A DNA stretch of 64,000 nt from NCBI GenBank assembly GCA_001566295.1, contig KQ964271.1, forward strand, positions 124,001 to 188,000, given 5' to 3'. The DNA comes from Microdochium bolleyi. Its lineage: Eukaryota; Ascomycota; Sordariomycetes; Xylariales; Microdochiaceae. Below, piece by piece: positions 32,946 through 44,578 of the stretch (within the stretch, counting starts at the first letter, position 1; the number at the start of each line of letters is the position of its first letter). The notes under the pieces are model-generated. The model ran no database searches. It was not told the origin of the DNA and saw nothing but the letters and a program-made list of their open reading frames with translations. A program made the position numbers and the translations under genes.

Positions 32946-34568
32946 TTAGCCTTCTCCTTCTCCTTCCCGTCTCGTCACCGCCTGGACCTGCTCCAGCGGC
33001 CACTCCAGCCACCGCCTCCAGAACCCTCCCAGGAACCCCACGATCCCGCTCACCAGGACCTGCCCGGGAAGCCTGCCCACGCCCCAGTATCCGCCTGCGC
33101 GGTGCACCAGGACGGCAAAGTACGCGAAGATGACGAGCGCCTCGGGCCGCCGCTGGGCGAACAGGATCCTGTACCCCGCGGGGCTGCGGACCAGGAAGTG
33201 CTGTGTGGCGGAGAGGTAGCGCTGTGCCCCTGGGCGGGTGTCGTCGGGGGACGTGGCGTTGCGGAACTCATTGAGCAGGACTAGTAGAGTATCGTGGTAG
33301 ACTTCTCGATCGGATGAGGAAGAGGAGGAGACGGAGGAGAACAGCGTCTGGAGGAGATCCATCGGCGGGAGAGCGTGATTGCTGTCTCGACCTTCCCGGT
33401 GATCTGAGGCCACAACGTCCACCTCGGTGGCTGTTCTCGGCGAGGGGCAGTCGTACTGATCTGCCTCTGCACTGTCCGTGTACTGCCGCGCTGGTGCACA
33501 GGTGGTGCCAGAGTGTGCCGCCGCGTCTCGGTCTACCAAGATCGTCTTCCCCGCGAAGCCGAACAGCTCCCTGCGCAGCTCTGGGTCGATCCTGGGAATC
33601 GCCTGCTTCGTGATGTCCGCCATGCCGCTGTGCACCATGAAGCACGAGTCGAACTCCTCGAGCACGCCGCCGAATGTGATCTTGCTGATCGGGCTGCTGC
33701 TGTTTAGACAGCACGGCCGGCCGTCGTTGCCCACCCCATCGCTATCGCCCACTCTCAGCACGGCGTCCCCGTTGAAGAAGTGGTAGCGCGTCGCGGCCGT
33801 ACAGGCGAAGAAGAGGGCGCTGTGGCTGACGAGCATGGAGAAGGCCACGACCGCGAGCGGCTCCCGGTGGAACAGGGCGTCGCCGCCGCCGTGCGCGTCC
33901 TTGGCGGCGTGGAACTTGCGCATCGAGCGGGACTGCAGGGTCGACGCCTCGACATAGTAGTCTATCGAGCCCGCGGGGTCCTCCATCGCCGCCAGGGACG
34001 CCGAGATGGAAGCCCGGAGGCAGGTCATCGAGCACTTGTGCGCCGCGGCCATGCCGAGGACCTGGTCCATCAGGAAGGGCGACTGCATGGCGTGGCTGAC
34101 GAGGTAGCGCAGCATGGGTGCGGCTTGGGGCTGCTGGGCGATCAGCAGAGGGGAGAGCTCGGTCTGGTAGTGGTGCAGCAGCTGGAGGTGATTGATCGTA
34201 AAGTGGTCATCACAGACAGCCTTAGCAGGGTCTCTGCTGTTGCCACTTAGAGACTGGAGGTGTGTTGGCTGGACGGTCTGGGCACTATCCTGGTCACGGT
34301 CGCTTGTCAATGACGTTGACCATGGAGGGGCTGCCGATGGCGCAACTTGAGATTGTCCTGGATCTGCGCTGGCTGGCGATGAGGAGTTTTCTGGCGTCAA
34401 GACAGGCGGGAGCCGAGGTAATGGAGTAGCAGTGCCGGTTGTGAGAAAGGAGCAATGCCTCTTGACTGTCGTGCAGTTGACGCAGGACGGCCGGGACTCG
34501 TCGCACTTGACATGGCGCTGCTTGCACTCGCGGCACCCGAAGCGCGATTTGGTGTGTCCACGACCCAT
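32946..34568 (-). CDS. Zn(II)2Cys6 transcription factor (UPC2/sterol-regulator-like layout)
   Basis: Minus strand, 540 aa from the ATG at 34568; the frame extends upstream but that part is not protein-like. The zinc cluster is at the very N-terminus (residues about 11-37): CREC, six residues, C, six, C, two, C, six, C, a perfect C6 pattern with the SRFGCRECKQRHVKCDE form seen in fungal regulators. A Pro/Ser-rich linker follows. Next comes a helical domain with LLHHYQTELSPLL and LVSHAMQSPFLMDQVLGMAAAHK, then a Ser-rich low-complexity loop. The end is WRRWLEWPLEQVQAVT. This short class, with the DNA-binding domain first and the LLHHY motif, is typical of UPC2/sterol-uptake-like factors. An additional in-frame intron near 33690-33760 cannot be excluded. 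It is divergent from the tannase gene, with 418 bases between ATGs, so it may regulate it. Confidence 0.85.
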   Translation of the reverse strand: MGRGHTKSRFGCRECKQRHVKCDESRPSCVNCTTVKRHCSFLTTGTATPLPRLPPVLTPENSSSPASADPGQSQVAPSAAPPWSTSLTSDRDQDSAQTVQPTHLQSLSGNSRDPAKAVCDDHFTINHLQLLHHYQTELSPLLIAQQPQAAPMLRYLVSHAMQSPFLMDQVLGMAAAHKCSMTCLRASISASLAAMEDPAGSIDYYVEASTLQSRSMRKFHAAKDAHGGGDALFHREPLAVVAFSMLVSHSALFFACTAATRYHFFNGDAVLRVGDSDGVGNDGRPCCLNSSSPISKITFGGVLEEFDSCFMVHSGMADITKQAIPRIDPELRRELFGFAGKTILVDRDAAAHSGTTCAPARQYTDSAEADQYDCPSPRTATEVDVVASDHREGRDSNHALPPMDLLQTLFSSVSSSSSSDREVYHDTLLVLLNEFRNATSPDDTRPGAQRYLSATQHFLVRSPAGYRILFAQRRPEALVIFAYFAVLVHRAGGYWGVGRLPGQVLVSGIVGFLGGFWRRWLEWPLEQVQAVTRREGEGEG

Positions 34569-34904
34569 GGCAGACGCGTCCGAGTTCTTGAGATGCTGGC
34601 GTGGGAAACAAGACAGTCCTCTTCGGTCTGTTCGAATGCGCGGAAAGCGTTGAAGGCGGATGCTGACGGGCGGGTCAGGGGCACCCAACATCGGGCTCGG
34701 ACGGGCCCATTCATCGCATTTCCGCGCATTCTTTGTCTCCCGATTGGCCACACGAGTGCCACCGCCAGCAGGGATCGCCAAGGGTGGCCTGCCCAGGAAC
34801 GGGGAGCCAATCGGGTTGATCTGAATGCGCGGAAGCGCTGCTTTTGGGTATTGTATATGGTCCTCAAAAAGGTGTCATCGGAACGGACGGACAGACGGCC
34901 ATCA

Positions 34905-34910
34905 TATAAA
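34905..34910 (+). promoter_or_regulatory. TATA box of tannase gene
   Basis: TATAAA 82 bases upstream of the ATG at 34987, with a pyrimidine-rich leader and no intervening ATG. It supports 34987 rather than 35101 as the start. Confidence 0.5.
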
Positions 34911-34986
34911 GAAACGCAATTTCTCTCGTTCATCAAAGTCGTGTGTCTATTGCTCAACCTCACCATACCGAGCAGCAAGGTCAACA

Positions 34987-37067
34987 ATGAGCCTCCCTCG
35001 ACTCTTCCCTCTTCCAGACACCTTCCTCGCTCGGCACGCAGCGCCCACTTTGGCCCCAGCACTCTCCCTTGGGCTGCATCCCCCGTCATTATCGTCAACA
35101 ATGTCTGAGACTCTCATCACCCTCTGCAAGCCGGAGACATTCTCCGGCATATCCCTCTACGGCGCCGAGATCCTCTCAACGACAGCAACCCTAGTCACAG
35201 ACTTTACTGTCGAGTCCCCAGGCCTCTTCCGCATGACCCAGCCCTCGACCACTCTGATCGACGCGACCTTTTGCAACGTCACCATCTCGTACACGCACCC
35301 TGGCCAGCACGACGAGGTCTACGTCGAGACATGGCTGCCAATCTCCTCCTCGTCCTCCTCTGCTCCTGCGAGCAACAGCACTACAGCCTCGTCACGTAGC
35401 GTTGCCGGTACGAGCAGTGATACCTTGGGCGGTGCCTGGAACGGTAGACTGCAGGCCGTCGGCGGCGGCGGACTCGTTGCGGGCCGCAGACCCCTGTCGT
35501 ACATGGCCATGTACGGAGCGCTCGCTGATGGGTTTGCCACCGTCACAACGGATGCCGGGCTGCCGCACGGCGTAAAGGATGGAGCACAAGCCAACTCCTG
35601 GGCGTTGCTGTCCCCGGGAAACGTCGATCTATATAAGCTGCAGAATCTGGCGTCGGTGTCTCTCGACGACACGGTAAGTCTGTTACACAATTGAATCAAG
35701 GACCATACAAGGAACAACCCAAAAAGTTCAAGCACTCCCTAAAGAAAGTTCAGACTAATCAGTAGCTGATTTTCATCTGCCAGGCCAAGATCGCAAAATC
35801 CGTCATCACCGCATTCTACGGTGCCCCGCCGAGATACGCGTATTTCAACGGCTGCTCGCAGGGCGGGCGGCAGGCCCTCATGCTCGCGCAGCGGTACCCG
35901 GACGCGTACGATGGCATCATCGCGGGCGCGCCGGGGATATTCTGGGCGGAGCTGCTGCCGTTCTTCTTCTGGCCGCAGCAGGTCATGAATATGCAGATGC
36001 GCAGCGGTTTCGGTGAGGCGGGTGGGGGTTCTGACGCGCCGTTGTATTCGTGCGAGATGGACGAGATCACCGCTGCTGCTGTCAGGGCGTGTGACGGGCT
36101 GGATGGAGTCGTTGATGGGGTTGTGGGTGACCCGGAGGAGTGCTTGAAGGTGTTTGATCCGATGAGCATGGTTGGGGCGGTCGCCCAGGAGTGCAACAAC
36201 GAGGGGGGAGCGACCAGCAGCAGTGGCCGCGGGAAGAGAGGATCGAAGCCAGTCAGGATCAGCAAGACAGCTGCCACCGTGGTCAAGGCGATGTGGCAAG
36301 GCCTCACGTCCTCGGCCGGCGCACAGCTCTATCCCGGGCTGTACCCGTTGGCGGACATCACCGGCAACGACCCGCTGAGTCTCGGCCTCCCGGGCCTCGC
36401 GGCGACGACGTGCAAGGCACCCCCGGCCTCCGGGTGGCAGTCGCAGACGGCAGAGTGCAAGGGGCAGCCGAACCAGGACAGCATGGACTGGCTGCGGCTC
36501 TTCGTGGCCAAGGACCCGGGGTTCGATGTGAGCAATCTGAGCCGTGAGGAATGGGACAGGCTCGTGCGCAAGAGCGGGCGCGAGTACAGGTCCATGATTG
36601 GCACCGAGGACGCGGATCTATCCGAGTTCAAGGACAGAGGTGGGAAGATCATGTCATTCCATGGGCTGGTGAGACGTTTTCCTGAAACAAGACAAAAGAA
36701 CACCCCCTGTTTGTTCTGGCTAACCACAAAGAAACAGGCGGACTCCATGGTCTCCCCTCAAGCCACTGTCGACTATTACAAGAGCGTCCTCGCCCTCGAT
36801 CCTTCCGCCAGGGACTCGTTCTTCCGGCACTTCGAGATCCCCGGGCTGGGACACTGCTTTGGCGGTCGCGGATCCCAGCCCGACAGCATGTTCAGTCAGC
36901 TCCGGGCGTGGGTCGAGTCGGGGGAGGTGCCGGCCAGCTCGGCGGTGAGGGTCACGGATACCAAGGGTGCTTCCCAGGACAGGATCAGTTGCGCGTGGCC
37001 GGAGAAGCCGCGCTTTGACAAAGGATGTGGCGATAGTGGGAGGAAGCAGTGCTGGTCCTGCCGGTGA
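34987..37067 (+). CDS. Tannase / feruloyl esterase family hydrolase
   Basis: Three exons, 34987-35673, 35784-36668 and 36738-37067, give 633 aa. The second intron (69 bases, CTAAC branch) is in frame, but its removal restores the family block SFHGL-ADSMVSPQATVDYY. The nucleophile is Ser254 in FNGCSQGGRQ. The catalytic His lies in EIPGLGHCFGG near the C-terminus and the Asp just after the second intron (GLAD). The Cys before Ser254 and the Cys after the His form the disulphide of the CS-D-HC motif known in this family. The family cleaves ester bonds of gallates (tannins) or hydroxycinnamates from plant walls. An alternative ATG at 35101 would give 595 aa. I see no classical signal peptide on either start, which is unusual for a tannase. 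Its neighbour upstream is a divergent Zn2Cys6 regulator. Confidence 0.9.
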
Positions 37068-37576
37068 TTGGGAAGGGCTGGCCGCGTACTTTTCTGATTG
37101 CTTTGTATCATTCAGGTCTCCAGACCGCGACGCATGTTTGTATTTGCGGCTTGAGCTGATAGTATCAATTTGAGATTTCAGTGTCCCTTTCATGGTTCAG
37201 TCTGGTCATGGAAAACGAACCATTCCCATCCGGGCAGTTCCTAGGCTGGCTGATGGCGATCAAGGGGCTTTGCGGGCGGGCTTCGTGTCAACCAGTCGCC
37301 TTGTCGGTCATTGAGACAAGATCCTTTTATGAATTGTGCTAATAAAGTCCGCACAAGTGTAGCCGACTTCCACATATTCTACCGGCCTTGCTTATTCCGA
37401 GCCAACAATCAGCAAGCCACCCTCGTGTCTTACCCCTCGCATGAGGTCCTGCAGCCTGATTGGCGGCCGCCGAGCCGATGGCTGACTCCCCCTACGCGAA
37501 CCTTTGGTAGGGAGCCGCCGCTGGAGGAGAACTCGGCCACGTCGTGCACGACGACACCAGACACTTCTCACCGGCC
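37068..37576. other. Intergenic
   Basis: About 0.5 kb of 3' flank of the tannase gene and upstream region of the first tandem regulator. No feature recognised. Confidence 0.5.
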
Positions 37577-40500
37577 ATGCCTGAACCGCGGTACCGGCCA
37601 CTGGCCCCGGCTGCGCGGGCCGTCGACAGCACGGGGCCGCGTGAGCGGCTAGGCCAGCCTCACATAGCAGGCGCGGCAACAGGCACCAGGGCACGGATGA
37701 GGACAAGGACGAGCGCGCGAAGTGGTCCCCAGAAGAGAGCCCGCGTAAACAGCACCGCCTGCGACCGGTGCCAGGCCCGCGACGGCGTGTCGCAGCGAGC
37801 AGACGGCCGGGCGTTGTGCCGACGGTGCTCCGGACCGGACACGGGAGATGCCGCCTCGCCCCCTGCGGTGGTAATCCCGCCCTCGGCGCTGGCGACGGCA
37901 CTTGCCGTGCTGCCGCCGGCGTCCTCGGCCGTCGAGTTCGAGCTCATGACGCGATACCCCGCCATCTTCCCCTGGCTAGACCACACCCGCCCGGCCCTCC
38001 TCGACGCCTTTGTCCGCTCCCTCGCCCCAGGCCGCCGCTCCCCCTCCGCGTCGCTCCCGCTGGCCGCCTATGCTGGTGGTGGTGGTGGTGGTGCTCAGCA
38101 TGCTCCGCCTCGAGACGCCCGCCTCGACTGCCTGCGTCTGTCGCGTTGGCTGCGTGTTCCGATCCCGGATGGCTTCGCGGCAGCCCTCTTGGCTCACTTT
38201 CTCGACACAAACCACTTGACGCTGGGGTTTTTCGATGCCGATTTGTTTCTTGATGACCTGGCTGCCGACCGCCATGGTGACTTTTGCTCGCCGCTTCTCG
38301 TCGCGTCATTGCTGTTTTTTGCATGTGTAGGTCGGATCTGGACTACCCTCTGGGTGCTCCTTTTTCACGGTCTTGTAATTGATGTCCTTTCGTCGCTTCG
38401 TACTGACACAACCTCGATGCAGCTCCAGTACACGTCCGTTGACCTCTCTACGGCCCCGCTGGCCACTGATTTCCTGGAAGAAGCCCTCCGTCTCTGGCGC
38501 GAGACGCCGCCCGCCGCAGCTCCCATCACCAGCGCCACAGCTGCTGCCATGCAGGGCGCAGACTCGCTCGCCACCGTGGCTGCCCTGGGTGTCTTCAGCA
38601 CGGGACTCATCTTCACGGGACGTGGCGAGCTTGCGCTCGAAGCTGCCACCGCCGCCCGGGAGATGGCTGTCAGGCTAGGTCTGCTGGGTGTTGGACCCCT
38701 TGGTTCGGCAGCAGCTGAGGGGGCAACAGTCGCCGGTCCCTCGTCGTCATCGGGACAGTGGGAGACACTAGGAAATGACCGTGAGAAACAGCGGTGGCTT
38801 CGCGCTGCCGCGCATGTGGCTTGGGGTGGGCATAACTGGTACACATAAGGGACCTTTCTTCTACTACGTTTTCTAACACATGTGCCCTCGTACTTCAGCG
38901 CTTGTCTGCTTATTGTACTGACCATCCTGTCATTTCCTCCATCCCTGTTTTCCAGCCACCCAGTCCCTCTCGCATCCTCTGCCGCAGCAACTCCTGTTCT
39001 GTCCCGACTAACCTGTCCCCGTCCAGTATCGTTGCCCACTTCTACCACCAGGTCACCGTGATATACCCACCGACTCTGCCCCTCCCGGGCCTCCACTCGC
39101 GCTACACGGTGCATACCTTCCCCTTGCTCTGCAAGCTGTGGCTTCTCGCGCACGAGGTCGCTGTCGTGTATGTGCCGGGCACCGCCGCCGCAGCCGCGGC
39201 CGGAACGAACCGCGCGCCACTGGCCTTCGCAGAGATAAAGTACCAGAAGCTGCTGGGCATTCTGGACGCGGCCGATCTGGGCGAGCAGGAACAAGAACAG
39301 AGCATTCGTCGGGGGGACGGGACTCCATCGCACGTCATTGTTTTCCAGTAAGTCTTCCCGGGCGAGCGACTCTTTTCCTTTGCCCCGTAGTCTTTCATTC
39401 TCCAGTAGACACTGCCAAGTTACCACGGCCATGCGCCCCCTTTTCTTTCCTCGCGGTTACCTCCCTTCAAAATATGATCATCCTCCTCCTACTCCTCCTT
39501 CTCGTTTTCTGATCTTTCCATCGCATATTCCAGCATGATGGTCCACGTTGTCATCGGCAAGATCTGGCACCCCTTCCTGGACTCGCCGGACCGGCTGCGC
39601 ACGCTGGCCTCGCGCGACGCCACCCCGCGCGCCATCTACGCCGCCTCCGTCCGCCAGCTCCAGGATCTCATCCTGCGCTATCGCACCGACCACCCGGACG
39701 CCTTGTTCACGTCCTCGGCCAGCGCGGCCCTGGCCATGCTCGTCGGCGCGCTGCTGCGCGAGGTGCCCCGTCCGGTCCCTCTGCCGGCAGTAGTAGGCGC
39801 AACAGCAGTGACGACGACGATCCAACACCAGCAGCAGCAGCGACAGCAGCAGGCCCTCGTCATCTGGCGAAGCTACTTCCTGCTCTGTGTCCGGTGCTGG
39901 CAGGACATGCACACGTGTTACCCGGTCTTCCGGGACGTCGGGCGCGCGCATCTCGCCCAGGCGCTGCAGGAGCGTGCCCTGTCGCCCGCCGAGGCCCGCG
40001 CCCACGCCGAGGAGCTGGACCGCCGCGGGGCGCACCACTACACGACGACGACGACGACGACGACGACTACGAAAACTGAGAGGCAAGGTCATCAGAACGA
40101 TAGTTGTGCTAGTGGTGGCTCGATACCACCAGCTGGTGAACGCGCACAGCAGCAGCAGCCACAGCAGGGGTCCAGGAAGACCACGAGCTCGGCAGAAACT
40201 GGCACGGCTTCGGCTCGCAGGATGGCGGCTGTCAGGGCTTCTTCTTCTTCTTCTTCGGCCAACTCTGGGACTGAAATAGCAGAAGAAGGTAGCGCAGCCA
40301 GCGCGGTGCCCGAATTAATGGACGTGGCCGAGCTGTCAGACGCAGCTGTCGCGAGCGCAGCACCGAAAGAGCTTCCCGCGCGGACCCGCGGGGCAGGAAA
40401 GGGAGAAGAAGGCAGCGGCGAGACCGATGGCGGCAGCAGCACAGTACAGCCGACAACCGCAGCAGCAGCAGCAGCTTCTGCAAGCCACGCAGCCACGGGC

Positions 40501-40647
40501 ACGTTCGTGTCCGAGTTTGACGAGCCCGGGGTCGTATCACAGGACGGGCGCAAGGGCGGCGTCTGGATGCGCGACATGGCCGCGCAGCTCGACGACCTCG
40601 CGCTCTTTGCCGAGTTCACGACTAACGAGGACCTGGAGACGGGATGA
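37577..40647 (+). CDS. Regulator-like protein with degenerate zinc cluster (upstream tandem paralogue)
   Basis: Predicted exons 37577-38326, 38423-38838, 39027-39347 and 39534-40647 give 866 aa. Paralogy with the downstream gene is visible in blocks: DADLFLDDLAADRHGDFCSPLLVASLL here against KDYFLEDLASGRQDFCSSLLVNAVL there, NCIVAHFYH against ESIVAFSFV, and HMMVHVVIGKIW against HMHYHYLLLTIH. Three introns fall at matching points. The N-terminal cluster reads CDRC, 15 residues, CRRC: the third and sixth Cys of a Zn2Cys6 domain are absent. The C-terminal 200 residues carry Thr, Gln, Ser and Ala runs from trinucleotide tracts, for example (ACG)8 at 40042-40065. DNA binding by a binuclear zinc site is therefore doubtful. 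The exon boundary at 39027 rests on paralogue alignment only. Confidence 0.72.
40042..40065 (+). repeat. (ACG)8 coding microsatellite
   Basis: Eight perfect ACG units encoding a poly-Thr run in the C-terminal low-complexity region of the upstream tandem regulator. CAG-rich and AGC-rich stretches lie near 39828-39852 and 40148-40167. Confidence 0.85.
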
Positions 40648-41645
40648 TGGTGATGATGAAGCATGTTTTTGGGGGGGTTTTTGGAGACTCTTTGAGGTTT
40701 CGTGCGCGGCGACGCAGCTGGGCACGGGTGGCGTTGTGATGTATGAATTCAGCCCGCGGCAGGTTGTGTACGCGTAGTTATTTCCGTCGTCCCATGAGCA
40801 TGCTGGAAGGGGAAGGGGTTGGTGCTAGCTGGCGTATGTGGAGGGACAAATTCTAGAGCTAGCAAGAGACGCAGAGTGGTCACCTGGTGTCTCTCCATCC
40901 TTGCTGGGATGCATGCAGCAGTTTCTGTTTGTCTCGCCATTTTTTGCAAGTTGTACTGAGCTCTTCATGCCGGTGAAAACATACTTCACGTAGTTCTCGA
41001 TGTGAAAAGGCAACTTTTTCTTCTTCTTGTCTCTTCTTTGTCGATCTGAACTATGGCTTTGTTTATCGCAATGACAAAATGTCATAAAACGGTGAAGGTC
41101 CGCAATCACACTCGGACATGAGGATTGGAAAAACACGCAAGTGGCGAACTTAGACATGCAGAAAAAGAACCAAAAGAAAAAGAAAAGAAGTAAAGAGAGG
41201 GGATCAAGAGGTCGCTGCACACCTGCTGTCGAGCATGGCTTTATGAGCATCGCTCCCAGGCTCAGGTCGACAGTCGGCGGCTGGTGGTAAGCGTGGGATA
41301 CACTGGAAGCCTGTTCTGGGCTAGGACAGCCTCCATCGTACGACACCACGCAAGGGGTGACTTTTGTATGCGGCCGGGTGTTGAGTTCCTGACCTCAGAA
41401 AACGACTCGTCTCCTGCAGGGCGGGGCATGACGTCAGCTATCCTGCCCTGAGGTCAGCGTAGCTAGCTGCAGTGACTCTAGCCTGCCCGAGCCGACGGCG
41501 GGCAAAGGGAGGCAAATGCTCGCCGAGACCAAGCCATAAGACTGCTCCTTCGCTACACCGCCGTGGCCAGCGAAGCGCTCACGTCGTAGCCGACACGCCT
41601 GGCGTCAAGGGACTCTCACCTTGGGCCACCGTCGATGCCACACGC
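40648..41645. other. Intergenic between tandem regulators
   Basis: About 1 kb. Carries the 3' flank of the upstream regulator and the promoter of the downstream copy. A minus-strand open frame at 40825-41349 has no domain. Confidence 0.5.
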
Positions 41646-44105
41646 ATGTCTGACGAGCAGACATTGGCGAACGAGCGGCGTCGGCTACGCCCTCTCCTGC
41701 CGGCATCAACGCCAGGACTGCCACTGGCGGCCACGGGCACGGCGGGAGCAAGAGTCAGGACGGTTCAGCTGGGGTCCGCCTGCGAAGCATGTCGGACACG
41801 AAAGTCAAAGGTACCCTTGCCAGAGAGCCACCAGCACATATCTGCTCGTCTGAATGACTCGATGGCTCACCAGCCGTCTCGCAGTGCTCCGGACACCGCC
41901 CAGCGTGCCATCGATGCGCGCGCCGGGGCATACCGTGCCATTACACGACACGGCCTGGCGAGACGACCTCGCAGGCGCTGAAGCGGACGTTTGACGACTT
42001 GCGGGACCAGGCTACGGCCAACGCTGATGTGCTGGACCTGCTCAGGAACCTGCCCGAGGCCGAGGCACTGAGCGTCCTCAAGAAGATACGATCTGGTGCC
42101 GACGTTGGCACGGTTGTCAGCCATGTCCGAGATGGAAACCTACTGCTCCAGATGGCGCTCGAGCCCGAGTCAAGGTTCCGCTACAGCTTCCCGTACAGGT
42201 CGGAGCTGCCCGAGGACATTGTCGCCAACAACCTGTATCTGGACTCGTTCATCTACGAAGCATCGTCGCTCTACTCCTCCGCACCCGCAGAGAACGCCCG
42301 AACTGCATCGGTGCAGGATGGCTCTCTCACACATTTCGCCCGTCGATCTATCGAGGACTACCATTGTGTCTATCTCAAGCCCTTCCATTCGGCGCAGCTC
42401 ATCGAGCCCTTGCTCGCAGATGCGCGGGTGTCCGTGTGGACCACTGTATGCGACGACGACGCCTTGATGAGAGACCTCCTAGGTGTCTGGTTCCGCTGCG
42501 AGTACCAAGTATCGGCAGCTTTCCAGAAGGATTACTTCTTGGAGGATCTCGCTTCCGGGAGACAGGATTTCTGCTCCTCGTTGCTCGTCAACGCCGTCCT
42601 TGCGTACTCTTGCGTATGTGCATATCCTCTGCCTAAATAACATCAAGGACTCGTCTGAGAACCGTCCCAGGTCTGCTACCCACGATTCTCGGATCGTTCC
42701 GAGTATTGGAAGCCCCAGACGCTCCACTACCGCTTCCTCGCCGAGGCGAAGCGGCTGTGGGAACTCGAGGCCATGGAGCCACGCATCACGACGATCCAAG
42801 CCGGCATCATCTTCAACGTGATACACAACCTGTGCGGCCTCGACGAGATCGGACAGCCCTACCGGATCCACGCCGTCGCGTTGGCACAGAGTCTCGGCCT
42901 CCTCGACGGATCCTCCCCGCAGGGCAGCCTCCGGATGCAGAACGCCTACGCGTACACCGCTTGGACGCTGTACAATTGGGAATCGTGAGTTATTGCTTTG
43001 ACAGCATCACCATACAGACTGCCCAGGTCGTCGCTGAACCCCGCATGCAGGATTGTGGCATTCTCCTTTGTGATCCGCCCTCTCCTGAGAGAGCCGCCCA
43101 AGTGGCCGCTGCCAGACCCAGCCTCAGACCTGGCCTGGTACGGAGAGTTCTGGGTCAAGTATCCGCTCCGCCACAGCCTCACGCCTGCGTCTTTCGGCCA
43201 GGTTTTCAGGGCCCGAAGCCAGTTCCGTGTCATAATGAACGACTACAGCCAGGCAGCCTGCTCGCCGACCTCCAAGCCTACCCACGGCGAAGCGAACCAG
43301 TTCCGCGCGCGGCTGGATTCGTGGTTCGCCGGACTACCAAAACCGCTGTTGCCAAGGTTCATCGTCCTCCCGGGACACCTGCAGCTCCAGTAAGGCCGCA
43401 CATCACACAACCCGCGCTCTTACACAACCCTGGGGCCAATAACTAACTACGTGTGAACATCCCAGCATGCACTATCACTACCTGCTGCTCACCATCCACG
43501 AGCCCCTGCGTGAAATGATCTTCCCCAACGAGTGGCCCTCCCCGCAGCAGATCGTCACCGAGGCCTCCAAGCACCTCCAGACGCTGCTCCGACTCTACTT
43601 CCTCCGCCACGGCTTCGAGGCCATGGACATCTTCCTCATCGTCCCGCTCATGCTGCTCGGCGACGAGTGCATCTGCGCCCTCGCCAAGGCGCGGGAGCAA
43701 CAGCCACAGCCGCAGCCGCAGCAGCATGAGCAGCAGCAACATGAGCAACAGCAGCAGACCGCCCAACCCGGCACGATCATCTCACCGCGCCAGCTCGAGG
43801 CCCTGCGGTCCACGCTCATCCTCGTCGCACAGGGCCTGTACCAGCAGCGCCGGAGCCACTATCTCGCCGAGGCACTCTTCCGCGTCGTCCGCGGCCGCAT
43901 GCACCCGGCCGAGGCCGCCCTGCTCAAGAACGCGATGGCCCTGGACGAGCAGGACGGCGCTGCAGATGCTGCGCAGCAGAAGCGCGCGATGGCCCAGCCG
44001 GTGCGTAGCCACTGGCCCGTGCGGGTCGTCAGGGACAGACAGGGACTCGACGAACAGGTCTTGAAGAAGCTGGTGGACAGCTACGCGCACCTGAATATCG
44101 AGTAG
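41646..44105 (+). CDS. Zn(II)2Cys6 transcription factor (downstream tandem paralogue)
   Basis: Five exons, 41646-41810, 41885-42613, 42671-42984, 43051-43389 and 43466-44105, give 728 aa. The first intron splits the zinc cluster: exon 1 ends ...CEACRTRKSK and exon 2 opens CSGHRPACHRCARRGIPC. Together they form a perfect pattern (C-2-C-6-C-6-C-2-C-6-C) at about residues 46-73. A linker and a fungal-specific regulatory domain follow, with the blocks FLEDLASGRQDFCSS, YWKPQTLHYRFLAEAKRLWELE and LAQSLGLL. A Gln/His-rich run (PQPQPQQHEQQ) lies near residue 590. The splice chain keeps frame throughout, and the donors and acceptors are good. It is a nuclear DNA-binding regulator; its target is unknown. 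It stands in the same orientation as the degenerate paralogue. Confidence 0.88.
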
Positions 44106-44578
44106 TACCCCGGCACGGGCGGCTGCTTGACTTGGCTAGCTGTGGAGTATCGAGGCAGGTGAAGAAACGCGGACTACCCCGTCTAGTACTGCTGATGGAA
44201 AGCAAGGATGGGCCATGACCACTCCCCAGTCTCTTGCACGACGGGCCTCATGCGATGTGCCAGAGCTAGATCGACGCATGGGGAAGCTGGAAGAAGGAGC
44301 GGAGATATTGGATATATCCATGTTTATAGACACCTCCTTGCTTTTGCGGCTCGTGAGTTACAAGATACATGTAGGAATAAGGTAACAACAATACACGCAG
44401 TTTTTCCACGGAACCTACTTCAATCTACGCTGGTTCATGGCCTCACCGGTGTAGAACGCTCCTGGCCTCTGACAATACTGCGATCCCGCGGTGAGCTCTG
44501 TGAGAAACTACAATATGAGCAACTACATGATGCAAGGAGTCACTGTCCCATGCGCCGAGCCCAAAAATATGTCACCTT
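44106..44578. other. Intergenic
   Basis: Convergent 3' flanks of the regulator (+) and the DUF2235 gene (-). No feature recognised. Confidence 0.5.

Noticed and set aside
38365..39432. 355-aa minus-strand frame
   Set aside because: Antisense to the upstream tandem regulator, crossing its introns; no domain.
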